A DNA stretch of 24,065 bases from a bacterium (GTDB taxonomy: Bacteria; Nitrospinota_A; UBA7883; JACRGQ01): the NCBI GenBank assembly GCA_021815535.1, contig JAKAGL010000006.1:1-24065 (forward strand). The letters are read 5' to 3'. Positions 13,588 to 22,344 of this stretch are shown one piece after another. The notes below the pieces were generated by a model that saw only the letters and a list, made by a program, of their open reading frames with translations, was not told where the DNA came from and searched no databases. The translations under genes and the position numbers were made by a program. The stretch's first letter is position 1. Each line of letters opens with the position of its first letter.

Positions 13588-14599
13588 AAACGATTTTACC
13601 ATCGGCGTAACATTCCGCCACAGCGCCCGCGCCGCCGAGTTCCGATGCAATCACCTTGACCTGCGCGTAGGGGACGCCTGCGTGGTGGACACCGAACGGG
13701 GCCCCTGTCTCGGCACTGTGAACCGATCCCGCATTAAGGCTCCGGGGCGCCGATGCCACAAGCAGTTGCGCAACGTGTTGCGCAAAGCCAGCCAGCGCGA
13801 CATCGAGGTCGACAAACGCAATGTGGAAAAAGAAAAAGAGATCTACCGCAGCGCCCGGCAGAAGATACAGGAGTACCGCCTCCGCATGAAGCTGTCGCAG
13901 GTGGAAGTGACCTTCGACGAAAGGCGGGCCATCATCTATTTCACCTCGGAAGACCGGGTGGACTTCCGCGAAATGGTGAAGCAGCTCGCGGCGGAATGCA
14001 ATGTCCGGATCGAAATGCGTCAGGTGGGGGTGCGCGACGAAGCCAAGCAGCTTGGCGGCCACGGCATCTGCGGCGTTAAACTTTGTTGCAGTGGTTTTCT
14101 GCAGGATTTCGCCCCGGTATCCATCAAGATGGCCAAAGACCAGAACCTTTCGCTCAATCCGGTAAAAATCTCCGGGGTTTGCGGCAGGCTGATGTGCTGC
14201 CTAACCTATGAGCAGGATTTTTATAAAGAAATGCAGAAGATCGTTCCCCGCACCGGCAAAACGGTCATTACACCCGAAGGGCGGGGTAAAGTTCTGGTCG
14301 CGGACTTCCTGCGCCAACGTGTCACTGTGATGGTGGAAGGAGAGAAGGGGATCATGGTTTTTGAGGCGGCGCAGGTGCAGCTTGCCTTTCCGCCCCAGCA
14401 ACAGCAACAGGGAAAACGGCGCGACCGCGACAACAGGGACAGGGACCGTGGCCCCCGTCCGCCGCGCGAAGAGCAACCATCTCGCCCCCCGGAAGCGAAG
14501 AAAGACCTTCCCCCGGAGCAACTCATTAAGGAACTGGAAGCAAACGGGGACAACGACGATAACGGCCACAACGGTTCCAATGGGGAACCGGCGGCGTAA
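13556..14599 (+). CDS. ricT: PSP1-domain protein (RicT/YaaT-like) with disordered tail
   Basis: This is a 347-residue protein. The PSP1 core (about residues 15-270) has VGVTFRHSARAAEF, GDACVVDTERG, the ISGVCGRLMCCLTYE block and a C-terminal KOW-like turn. Six cysteines in two clusters are visible (C172, C177, C178 and C209, C214, C215), the type that bind Fe-S in the Bacillus RicAFT complex, where the protein aids RNase Y-dependent mRNA processing. In other phyla the role is less clear. After residue 280 the tail is low complexity: a glutamine run, RDRDNRDRDRG repeats, proline/arginine and an NGDNDDNGHNGSNG end, suggesting RNA contact. The long overlap with holB indicates translational coupling. 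Confidence 0.85.
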   Translation: MDTRLDTQLIENDFTIGVTFRHSARAAEFRCNHLDLRVGDACVVDTERGPCLGTVNRSRIKAPGRRCHKQLRNVLRKASQRDIEVDKRNVEKEKEIYRSARQKIQEYRLRMKLSQVEVTFDERRAIIYFTSEDRVDFREMVKQLAAECNVRIEMRQVGVRDEAKQLGGHGICGVKLCCSGFLQDFAPVSIKMAKDQNLSLNPVKISGVCGRLMCCLTYEQDFYKEMQKIVPRTGKTVITPEGRGKVLVADFLRQRVTVMVEGEKGIMVFEAAQVQLAFPPQQQQQGKRRDRDNRDRDRGPRPPREEQPSRPPEAKKDLPPEQLIKELEANGDNDDNGHNGSNGEPAA

Positions 14600-14636
14600 T
14601 AACCCCGTTCCTGCATATTAATCCCGGCGGAATACT

Positions 14637-16595
14637 ATGAAACGGTTTTATATAACCACCCCCATCTATTATGTGAACGATGTGCCCCACCTCGGCCACG
14701 CCTACACCACCGTGGCGGCCGACGTGCTGGCGCGCTATCAACGCCGTAACGGACGGGAGGTTTTCTTTCTCACCGGCACCGACGAACACGGCCAAAAAGC
14801 CGAGCAGGCCGCCAAGAAAGTGGGCGAGCCCGTGCAAGAATACGTGAACAGGCATGCCAAAGTTTTTCAGGACCTCTGGCCCAAACTGAATATCACCAAC
14901 GACGATTTCATCCGCACCACCGAGCCCCGCCACACCGCCAAGGTTCAGCTCGCGCTGCAAACGCTGAAGGGCAGGGGGCTCATCTACGCCGCCGACTACG
15001 AGGGGTGGTACTGCGTACCCGACGAGCGCTTTTGGACGGAGAAAGACTTGAAGGATGGCAACTGCCCGGACTGTGGCCGCAAGGTGGACCAGATACGCGA
15101 GAAGAATTACTTCTTCAAGATGGGGCAATACCGGGATCGGCTCCTTGAAGAGATAAAAAGCGGCAAACTGGAAATTTCCCCCGACTCCCGGAAAAACGAG
15201 GTGCTCGGTTTTCTGGGAAAAGAGTTGGGAGACCTCTGCATAAGCCGCCCCAAATCGCGCCTGCCGTGGGGCATCGAGCTGCCGTTCGACCGTGAGTATG
15301 TAGCCTACGTCTGGTTCGACGCGCTGATGAACTACGCCACCGCCGTCGGTTACGGGGCGGATGAAAAGAAGTTCGCGCAAATATGGCCCCCCGATGTGCA
15401 ACTGGTCGGCAAGGACATATTGACCACCCACTGCGTTTACTGGACGACAATGCTGATGGCGCTGGAACTGCCGCTACCAAAAAAAATATTCGCGCACGGC
15501 TGGTGGACGGTGGAGGGAAAGAAAATGAGCAAGTCGCTCGGCAACGTGGTTGCCCCCGGCACGGCGGTCGAAGCGGTCGGTTCCGATCAGTTCCGCTACT
15601 TCATTCTGCGCGAAGTGCCGTTCGGCCTTGACGGCGATTTTTCGGCGGCCGCGCTGGTCAGCCGCATCAACGTAGACCTCGCCAACAATCTGGGCAATCT
15701 CGTCTCGCGAGTCCTTTCGATGGTCGAGAAATACCGCAACTCTGTGGTGCCGAATCCTTTAGCGACAACAGGCGGGAGTATCCAACAATGGATAAATCAG
15801 CATAAAAATTCCCTTTTGATGTCTACAAAAGCGGAAAGTTTGAATTACAGAAACAATATCGAAAATCTTGCATTCAGCAAAGCTCTTGAGACCACTATCA
15901 AACTTTGCGACGAGGCCAATCGTTTTATCGTAGAGAATGCTCCGTGGACGCTGGCGAAAAACGAAGCGGATAAAGAAAAACTCGACGATGTGCTTTACGC
16001 CGCCGCCGAGGCGGTGCGCGTCATCGGTGTTATGTTCGCCCCCTTCATGCCGGATGCGGCTAAACGCCTGGCGCAAAAACTCAGCCTCGCCGATATCGGC
16101 ACGCTTGAATGGGGCGGGCTGAAACCCGGCACCACCGTCAGCGCCGGCGAAGCGCTGTTCCCCCGCATCGACGAAAACAAAGCCAAGGAGATAGAAGCCA
16201 TGCTCACCCCCAAGACAGGCGAAGCGACGGCGGGCCACGCGACACCAGCCGCGCCCGTTGTGCCTCTGGCCCCTGAAATAACCATCGACGAATTCATGAA
16301 GATCGACTTGCGCACCGCCAAGGTGCTGCATGCCGAGCCGGTGCCGAAAAGCAGCAAACTGCTCAAGCTGAAAGTCGACCTCGGCTTCGAACAGCGGCAG
16401 GTTGTGGCCGGCATCGCGCAACACTACAAACCGGAAGAGATCATCGGCAAAAACGTAGTGATGGTGGCGAATTTAAAACCCGCCACGCTGATGGGGGTGG
16501 AATCGCATGGCATGTTGCTCGCGGCCAACGATGAGGGTAGACTGGTGCTCTGTGGAACCTGGGAAACGGTACAGGGAGGTATTAAAGTAAAATGA
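14637..16595 (+). CDS. metG: Methionyl-tRNA synthetase with C-terminal tRNA-binding domain
   Basis: The 652-residue product carries the class Ia signatures: HLGH at 18-21 (HIGH motif), KMSKS at 296-300, and CPDC at 143-146 within the CP domain (zinc knuckle). The anticodon-binding helical domain follows, and a Trbp111-like OB-fold domain begins near residue 545 (ITIDEFMKIDLRTAKVL, ending VQGGIKVK), which supports dimerisation and tRNA binding. A 160-bp stretch (about 15745-15905) in the anticodon domain is unusually AT-rich and encodes a polar Asn/Ser/Gln-rich segment, but the frame stays open. GGCGGA precedes ATG 14637. The stop codon overlaps the next gene's ATG by 4 bases. Confidence 0.95.
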   Translation: MKRFYITTPIYYVNDVPHLGHAYTTVAADVLARYQRRNGREVFFLTGTDEHGQKAEQAAKKVGEPVQEYVNRHAKVFQDLWPKLNITNDDFIRTTEPRHTAKVQLALQTLKGRGLIYAADYEGWYCVPDERFWTEKDLKDGNCPDCGRKVDQIREKNYFFKMGQYRDRLLEEIKSGKLEISPDSRKNEVLGFLGKELGDLCISRPKSRLPWGIELPFDREYVAYVWFDALMNYATAVGYGADEKKFAQIWPPDVQLVGKDILTTHCVYWTTMLMALELPLPKKIFAHGWWTVEGKKMSKSLGNVVAPGTAVEAVGSDQFRYFILREVPFGLDGDFSAAALVSRINVDLANNLGNLVSRVLSMVEKYRNSVVPNPLATTGGSIQQWINQHKNSLLMSTKAESLNYRNNIENLAFSKALETTIKLCDEANRFIVENAPWTLAKNEADKEKLDDVLYAAAEAVRVIGVMFAPFMPDAAKRLAQKLSLADIGTLEWGGLKPGTTVSAGEALFPRIDENKAKEIEAMLTPKTGEATAGHATPAAPVVPLAPEITIDEFMKIDLRTAKVLHAEPVPKSSKLLKLKVDLGFEQRQVVAGIAQHYKPEEIIGKNVVMVANLKPATLMGVESHGMLLAANDEGRLVLCGTWETVQGGIKVK

Positions 16596-17161
16596 GAATT
16601 GCAAGTTACGCGTTCGCCTTAATGGTCCTTCTCTCGTCCGCCGCGCACGCGGAATCGATAATGGCAAACCACAAAGAATCCAAAATCCGCAGCGGCCCGG
16701 CCACCAGCTACCCGGTACTCTGGCGTCCCCGGTTGTTCACCCCCTTTGAAGTATTGGCAAAATACGAATCATGGTACGCCGTGCGTGATGTGGAAGGGGA
16801 TGTGGGCTGGATCCACGACTCCGGCGTCGGCAAGGATAACGCCGCCATCGTCACCGCCAAGATCATCAATGTGTATGAATCGGCCGACACCAACAGCCGC
16901 ATAATCTACCAAGCCCCCAAGAACTACACCTTCAAAGTTGAAGAATCAAAGGATGGGTGGCTTAAAGTGCTCGATCCGGACAACGAAACCGGGTGGATAG
17001 CTGACAAGGGCGTATGGAAAGGCGAAAAACAGGCCGAGAGCAAAGTGGAAATGAAAGACGACAAAAAAGCCGACAAAAAATCGGAAAAAAAGGGCGAAAA
17101 ACAGGCTAAAAAGAAAACCGGCAAGAACGGCAAAAAATCGGGAAAAAAGAAAAGCGACTGA
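16592..17161 (+). CDS. Exported protein with two bacterial SH3 domains and lysine-rich tail
   Basis: This is a 189-residue protein. Residues 1-20 are a signal peptide (MRIASYAFALMVLLSSAAHA-ES). Two SH3_3-type domains follow, about residues 22-85 (SKIRSGPATSYPVLW...WYAVRDVEGDVGWIHDSGV) and 86-146 (INVYESADTNSRIIYQ...GWLKVLDPDNETGWIADKGVW). Such domains usually bind peptidoglycan or act as periplasmic adaptors. The last 45 residues are a lysine-rich tail built from KKADKKSEKK-type repeats, which could bind anionic polymers such as wall or LPS phosphates or nucleic acid. The start overlaps the metG stop (ATGA), so translation is coupled although the functions differ. Confidence 0.8.
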   Translation: MRIASYAFALMVLLSSAAHAESIMANHKESKIRSGPATSYPVLWRPRLFTPFEVLAKYESWYAVRDVEGDVGWIHDSGVGKDNAAIVTAKIINVYESADTNSRIIYQAPKNYTFKVEESKDGWLKVLDPDNETGWIADKGVWKGEKQAESKVEMKDDKKADKKSEKKGEKQAKKKTGKNGKKSGKKKSD

Positions 17162-17297
17162 GAAATGTCCCGATGGCGTGCACGGTGGCCGCACCCCCGT
17201 TGCTGTGGGACTAAACGCCGATGAATCTTTCTGAAGGGATGAACATCGCTCCCCCCCTTCCGGTGTCGAGTTAAAGACCGGACCATCGATAAAAGAT

Positions 17298-18791
17298 ATG
17301 ACCGCATTTAAAAAACTCGTCATTTTCCTCGCCGCATTCACGCTGATGCGGCTTATCGTGGCCGGCTCGTTCGAGCTTGCGCTGGACGATGGATATTACT
17401 GGCTCTGGTCGCAGCATCTTTCACTGAGCTACTTCGATCATCCACCCATGGTCGCGCTGGTGATCGCCGCCACAACGGCATTTGGCCAATCAGAGTTCTT
17501 TGTCCGGCTTGGCGCCGTTATTGGGGCGGTTTTCGCCACTATCCTGCTCTACCGTCTCACCTCGCGCCTTTATAAAAGCGAAGAGGCAGGATGGCATTCG
17601 GCATGGATACTGAACCTTTCGCTGATCTTCTGCGCGGGAGCGCTGGAAGTGACTCCCGACACCCCCTTGGTGCCTTTTTACCTTTTAGCGATGCTCCTGT
17701 TTTACGACGCCGCGAATGCCAAAAACGGCGAGTGGGGCAAATGGACCGCCACGGGGGCGGCCATCGGTTTGGCTATGCTCAGCAAATACACGGCGGTCTT
17801 CTTTTTCCCCGGCGCCCTTTTGTATCTTTTCCTTTCGCCCGGAAAACGGGGATGGCTTCTGCGGCCCCATCCCTGGGCCGCGGCAGTGGTGGCGGCCCTC
17901 GTGTTCAGCCCGGTGATCATCTGGAACATGCAGCACGGCTGGATATCCATATCCTTTCAAGCCAAACACGGGCTTGAGCAGGTGCAGGGTAACCCGTTGG
18001 GGCGATTTTTTGAATACGCGGGATTTCAGATGATCCTCTATTCGATCGGGATTTTCTTTTTTCTGGCGGCGGCCGCTGTCGATTCCGTCAAAACCTCCTT
18101 TACCGGAAGCTCCCACGGCACTTCAGACACCACCGTTGACGCGAACCGGTTTCTCTTTTCTTTTTGGATGCCCTCTCTTTTATTTTTTACCCTCAACTCC
18201 TTCCGCGCAACCGTCGAGGGGAATTGGCCCATCTTGGGGTTTGTGCCGCTCTTCGCGCTGGCGGGAGGGCTGGCTCCCGGATGGTTTCAAAACCCGCGCT
18301 TAAAAAAGCCGCTCATGGCCAGCATAGCGGCCGCCGTGCTATTAATCGCATTTTTCCACATCCAGATCGTTGACCCCGTAATACCGCATCCGAAACGGTA
18401 CGAGATAAGCCGGAGAGTATTCGGATGGAAAAAACTGGGGCATGAGGTGGACGCCGAGCGCGGAACATTCCCCGCGAAATTTATAGTCGCCGACCGGCAC
18501 CAGATAGCCGGGCTTTTGACTTATTACACCACCCCGCATCTGCCGGCATATTTGATCGGCGGATATAACCGGCTGCGGTATACCTTCCTGCCGACGGTTG
18601 ACAGTTACACCGGGAGCGATGCGTTATATGTGGTGGAGGAGGAACGGGACAATTCCACCGCCCTGCAAAAAGTTTTCGAGCGGATAGAAAAAGCGCGGAC
18701 GGTTGTCATCGAGAGAAAAGGGGAACTTATCCGCCGGTTCCTGATTTATCGATGTTACAATTACCGCGGCGGATTAAGCGATATTGAATAA
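17298..18791 (+). CDS. GT-C membrane glycosyltransferase, ArnT/PMT-like (GT39/GT83 type)
   Basis: This is a 497-residue polytopic protein with about ten hydrophobic segments in the first 350 residues. The first periplasmic loop holds the GT-C signature: acidic pair D30-D31 in LDDGYYWLWSQ followed by YFDHPP (45-50), as in the PMT_2/ArnT family. These enzymes move a sugar from a polyprenyl-phosphate donor to a lipid, LPS or protein acceptor on the periplasmic side. The C-terminal 150 residues form a soluble domain. A weak ribosome-binding site precedes ATG 17298. The gene is followed 50 bp on by a GT9 glycosyltransferase, suggesting a surface-glycan pair. The 136-bp gap 17162-17297 shows no gene. 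Confidence 0.82.
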   Translation: MTAFKKLVIFLAAFTLMRLIVAGSFELALDDGYYWLWSQHLSLSYFDHPPMVALVIAATTAFGQSEFFVRLGAVIGAVFATILLYRLTSRLYKSEEAGWHSAWILNLSLIFCAGALEVTPDTPLVPFYLLAMLLFYDAANAKNGEWGKWTATGAAIGLAMLSKYTAVFFFPGALLYLFLSPGKRGWLLRPHPWAAAVVAALVFSPVIIWNMQHGWISISFQAKHGLEQVQGNPLGRFFEYAGFQMILYSIGIFFFLAAAAVDSVKTSFTGSSHGTSDTTVDANRFLFSFWMPSLLFFTLNSFRATVEGNWPILGFVPLFALAGGLAPGWFQNPRLKKPLMASIAAAVLLIAFFHIQIVDPVIPHPKRYEISRRVFGWKKLGHEVDAERGTFPAKFIVADRHQIAGLLTYYTTPHLPAYLIGGYNRLRYTFLPTVDSYTGSDALYVVEEERDNSTALQKVFERIEKARTVVIERKGELIRRFLIYRCYNYRGGLSDIE

Positions 18792-18841
18792 GCCGGGCCA
18801 TACGGCGGAAACAACCGGATGAAGAGGGAATCAGGGATACC

Positions 18842-20059
18842 GTGAGGCTGTCGACGATACGGAAAGTGGATTTTTGGGCGGGGATACCGCTCTGTCTCGC
18901 GCTGGATTTCTTTTCGCTCCTCCTTTCACCGTTTTTATCCAAACGCAGAACCATAAAAAACATCCTCCTGATGGAGCTTTCCGAGGCCGGAAGCCTGATC
19001 ATCGGCTATTCAGCCATCAAGCGGCTGAAAACCGCATTGCCCGGCGCCAATCTTTATTTCATCATTTTTGAGCGGCACGCAAACGGCCTGATGCTGCTTG
19101 AGGTTATCGACCCGAAAAAAATCATCACCATACGTGATTCGTCCCTGGGAGCTTTTCTGTGGGACGTGCTCAGGGCGGTATGGAAGATGAGAAAGGCCGG
19201 CATCGACTCCGTGATCGATATGGAGCTTTTTTCACGGGCGTCGTCCATCCTTACCTTTCTCTCCTTCGCCCGGAACCGGGTCGGTTTTTATGCCTACACG
19301 AATGAAGGACTTTACCGGGGGAGGCTGATCCACAACTACAAGGTCGCCTACAATCCGTACAAGCACATGGCGCTTAACTTCATGGCGCTGGTGGAAACGT
19401 TTCTGGGGGACGAGAAAAACGTGCCGAACCTGAAACGCCATCTTCCCGAATCACTCATCACCCCCTTCGAACTTCCGGATTCCGCCGTGCGGCGTGAAAA
19501 CGGCGCGGCGCTCATACGAAGCAAGTATCCCCAGTTGACGCCGGCACACAAGATCACCATCATCAATCCCAACGCGGGCGAACTTCCGATACGGGCATGG
19601 GAAATCGAAAAATTCGCCCAAACCGCAAAAAGGATATTAGACAGCGGGCCAGACCGCCTGGTCGTTATCATGGGTCTGCCGGATGCCATGCACGACGGCC
19701 TGTTCATCGAACGGCACGTCAACGATCCCCGCTGCATTAACCTGATAGGCATTACAAAAAGTTTGGGCGACGTGGTGGATATCTGCTGCGTTTCAAAAAT
19801 ACTTCTTACCAACGACAGCGGTCCGGCGCAATACGCATCCATCACCCCCGCACATGCCGTGGTTCTGTTTGGTCCCGAAACGCCACAACTGTACAGTCCC
19901 CTGGGCGGCAGGGTGCGGGCCGTGTACTCGGGGATCTCCTGTTCACCGTGCGTCACTGCGGCCAACCACAGAAACACCGCTTGCATGGACAACCAGTGCC
20001 TGAAAATAATCCCGGTGGAAACGGTGGCGGACATTTGCCTGGAAATTCTTGCCCGGTGA
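18842..20059 (+). CDS. Glycosyltransferase family 9 (ADP-heptose:LPS heptosyltransferase-like)
   Basis: The 405-residue product starts at GTG 18842, 5 bases after AGGGA. After a hydrophobic N-terminal stretch (about residues 15-32) there is a GT-B fold. The N-domain begins NILLMELSEAGSLIIGYSAI. The C-domain has the GT9 nucleotide-sugar site LLTNDSGPAQYASI (about 322-335) and VVLFGPETPQLYSPLG. A cysteine-rich end (CSPCVTAANHRNTACMDNQC, about 366-385) is common to a subset of GT9 proteins and may stabilise the C-domain. The exact donor is not readable; a heptose or related sugar is the family norm. Neighbouring the ArnT/PMT-like gene, it probably serves LPS or another surface glycan. Confidence 0.82.
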   Translation: MRLSTIRKVDFWAGIPLCLALDFFSLLLSPFLSKRRTIKNILLMELSEAGSLIIGYSAIKRLKTALPGANLYFIIFERHANGLMLLEVIDPKKIITIRDSSLGAFLWDVLRAVWKMRKAGIDSVIDMELFSRASSILTFLSFARNRVGFYAYTNEGLYRGRLIHNYKVAYNPYKHMALNFMALVETFLGDEKNVPNLKRHLPESLITPFELPDSAVRRENGAALIRSKYPQLTPAHKITIINPNAGELPIRAWEIEKFAQTAKRILDSGPDRLVVIMGLPDAMHDGLFIERHVNDPRCINLIGITKSLGDVVDICCVSKILLTNDSGPAQYASITPAHAVVLFGPETPQLYSPLGGRVRAVYSGISCSPCVTAANHRNTACMDNQCLKIIPVETVADICLEILAR

Positions 20060-20143
20060 CGGTTCCCCCAAAACGGAGCCACGGGCTGATGGCCGATTTA
20101 ACCGTTACCGGTGCTACAATTACCGAAACGGATTGAAAAACGC

Positions 20144-20686
20144 ATGAAAAACAAATACGGCACAATCGTCCTGATCGGCTTCAAGGGAAGCGGCAAAAGC
20201 AGCGTTGGCAAACAGCTGGCGAAATTGTGCGGTTTCGCGTTTGTGGATATCGATACGGTGATCGAGACCGCCCACGCCAAGGGGGGACGCCGGAGCAGGG
20301 TGCGCACGATCTTTAAAAAGTACGGACGGGAGTATTTCCTGAAGATGGAAGGGAACGCGCTGAAAAAAACCGCGCAGATGACAAAGGCGGTGGTTTCGTT
20401 GGGCGGCGCGTCTCCCCTCAACCCGGCATTCGACAAAACGCTGTTCAAGAACGCCCGCTTCGTGTACCTGAAGGCAAAGCGGGATGTGCTTTTTGGCCGG
20501 ATCATGGAAAAGGGGATACCCCCTTTTTTCGACCAGGAGCATCCGCGCCGCACTTTCAATTCGCTTTATAAACAGCGGACACCCGTCTACGAGCGGATTG
20601 CCGACATTACCGAGGAAAACAGCGGCACGCGAACACCCGGCGAAGCAGCCGTCCGGATCATGAAAAAGATGGAGGGGAATCAATGA
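20144..20686 (+). CDS. aroK: Shikimate kinase-like protein, divergent substrate site
   Basis: ATG 20144 gives 180 residues starting directly before the P-loop. A GTG at 20111 is less likely. Walker A GFKGSGKSS (12-20) and FVDID (D37, the shikimate-binding aspartate) are intact. The usual GE..FR..E motif, however, reads GREYFLKME, with leucine (L66) for the shikimate-binding arginine. The glycine triplet is GGA (87-89), and the lid RPLL motif reads IPPFF (125-129), losing a second arginine. The later R145 in QRTPVYERIADIT is kept. Its stop overlaps aroC by 4 bases (ATGA), which supports a role in the shikimate pathway, phosphorylating shikimate to shikimate-3-phosphate. The substitutions make specificity less certain. 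Confidence 0.72.
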   Translation: MKNKYGTIVLIGFKGSGKSSVGKQLAKLCGFAFVDIDTVIETAHAKGGRRSRVRTIFKKYGREYFLKMEGNALKKTAQMTKAVVSLGGASPLNPAFDKTLFKNARFVYLKAKRDVLFGRIMEKGIPPFFDQEHPRRTFNSLYKQRTPVYERIADITEENSGTRTPGEAAVRIMKKMEGNQ

Positions 20687-21741
20687 ACAACAGTTTTGGC
20701 CGGTTATTGCGCCTGACCAGCTGGGGCGAATCACATGGCCCCGCCATCGGCGGGGTATTGGACGGCGTACCGGCGGGGATCGCGCTCACCGAAGCCGACC
20801 TGCAAAAAGAGCTTGACCGGCGCAAGCCGGGCCAAAGCCGCGTCAGCTCCCAGCGCAAGGAGCCTGATACCGTGAAGATACTTTCCGGGGTCTTTGAAGA
20901 AACCACCACGGGAGCGCCCATCAGCTTCATCATCGAAAACGTGGATAAAAATTCCGGCCACTACGACGCCATCAAAGGCATCTGGCGCCCCGGCCATAGC
21001 GATTACACCCTCGACGTAAAATACGGCATCCGCGACCACCGAGGCGGCGGACGCAGCAGCGCGCGCGAAACGGCGGTGAGGGTGGCGGCGGGGGCCATCG
21101 CCCGCAAAATCATTCCTGAGATATGGATCACCGGTTACACCATTCAGATCGGCGACATCAAAATCGAAAAATTCGATGAACCCGAAATCGAGAACAATAT
21201 CGTCCGTGCTCCTGATGCGGCTGCCGCCGCTAAAATGATCGCGCTGATAGACCAGTTGCGGAAAGAAGGGGATTCGGTCGGCGGTATCGTGGAAATCGTT
21301 GCCGAAAACGCCCCGGCGGGATTGGGCGCGCCGGTCTACGGCAAGCTGAACGCAGACATCGCCGCCGCGCTGATGGGGATCAACGCGGTGAAAGGGGTGG
21401 AAATCGGCAGCGGGTTCAAATGCGCATCGATGCGGGGAAGCAGACATAACGACCCGCTGGAAATGCGCGATGGCAAGATCGCCTTCCGCACCAACAATGC
21501 CGGCGGGATCCTCGGGGGCATCTCCAACGGAGATACCATCATCACTCGTATCGCGGTCAAACCAACCCCTTCGATACTCCTGGAACAGGACGCGGTTGAC
21601 AAAAACGGATTTGACCGCAAAGTGAGCGTGGAAGGGCGGCACGATCCCTGTATCTGCCCCCGTGCAGTCCCGGTGGCGGAGGCCATGATGGCGCTGGTGC
21701 TTGCCGATCATGTCCTGTTGCAACGCACCACGAGGATATAA
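20683..21741 (+). CDS. aroC: Chorismate synthase
   Basis: The 352-residue protein has all the signatures of AroC: SWGESHGPAIGGVLDG at the N-terminus, RRKPGQSR, RPGHSDYT, the RDHRGGGRSSARETA region, MRGSRHNDPLE and the C-terminal GRHDPCICPRAVPVAEAM block. It converts EPSP to chorismate using reduced FMN, the last common step to aromatic amino acids. Its start overlaps the aroK-like stop by 4 bases. The gene is followed 7 bp on by maf. Confidence 0.97.
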   Translation: MNNSFGRLLRLTSWGESHGPAIGGVLDGVPAGIALTEADLQKELDRRKPGQSRVSSQRKEPDTVKILSGVFEETTTGAPISFIIENVDKNSGHYDAIKGIWRPGHSDYTLDVKYGIRDHRGGGRSSARETAVRVAAGAIARKIIPEIWITGYTIQIGDIKIEKFDEPEIENNIVRAPDAAAAAKMIALIDQLRKEGDSVGGIVEIVAENAPAGLGAPVYGKLNADIAAALMGINAVKGVEIGSGFKCASMRGSRHNDPLEMRDGKIAFRTNNAGGILGGISNGDTIITRIAVKPTPSILLEQDAVDKNGFDRKVSVEGRHDPCICPRAVPVAEAMMALVLADHVLLQRTTRI

Positions 21742-21748
21742 ACGCAAC

Positions 21749-22342
21749 ATGAAGCAGGTTGCGGTGGTGCTCGGTTCCTCCTCCCCCCGGCGCAGGGAGA
21801 TCCTGGATGATATCGGGATCCGCTTTGCCGTGGTGCACGCCGACATCGACGAATCGGCCTTGCCGGGGGAGACGGTGGATAAAACCGCCTTGCGGCTGGC
21901 GCGGGAAAAAGCCATGAAGATTTCCATGCGGCATCCGGATGCGCTGGTCATAGCGGCCGATACGCTGGTGGCGCTTGACGGCGAAATGATGGGCAAGCCG
22001 GACGACGCCCCGCATGCGGCGGCGATGCTGGAAAAACTCAGCGGTAAAACGCACGATGTCTTTACTGCGGTCACATTCTCCCTGGGCGCTGAAGGACTTT
22101 TGGAAACCGTTCTGTGTCAATCGCGCGTGGCGTTCAAACATCTCGGCCGCACCGTTATCGATACCTATATCGGCACCGGCGAACCGCTGGGCAAAGCAGG
22201 GGCCTATGCCATTCAAGGCAAGGGAGCCGTGCTCATCGAAAGTTATGCGGGATCGTTCAGCAATATCGTCGGCCTGCCGGCGCGGGAGGTACTGCGCTTT
22301 TTCTTGGCGTTCGGCATTGACCGCCTGCCGTGGCAAGATTGA
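21749..22342 (+). CDS. Maf-family nucleoside triphosphate pyrophosphatase
   Basis: ATG 21749 gives 197 residues starting MKQVAVVLGSSSPRR, the Maf hallmark (residues 9-14 SSSPRR). Further family motifs are VIAADTLVALDGEMMGKP, the KTHDVFTAV segment, and KAGAYAIQGKGA with the C-terminal GSFSNIVGLP. An in-frame start at 21701 would lie inside aroC and is not used. Maf proteins hydrolyse non-canonical or modified nucleoside triphosphates (dTTP/UTP or m7GTP types) and are linked to cell-division arrest. CoaE follows 2 bases after its stop. Confidence 0.92.
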   Translation: MKQVAVVLGSSSPRRREILDDIGIRFAVVHADIDESALPGETVDKTALRLAREKAMKISMRHPDALVIAADTLVALDGEMMGKPDDAPHAAAMLEKLSGKTHDVFTAVTFSLGAEGLLETVLCQSRVAFKHLGRTVIDTYIGTGEPLGKAGAYAIQGKGAVLIESYAGSFSNIVGLPAREVLRFFLAFGIDRLPWQD

Positions 22343-22344
22343 CC

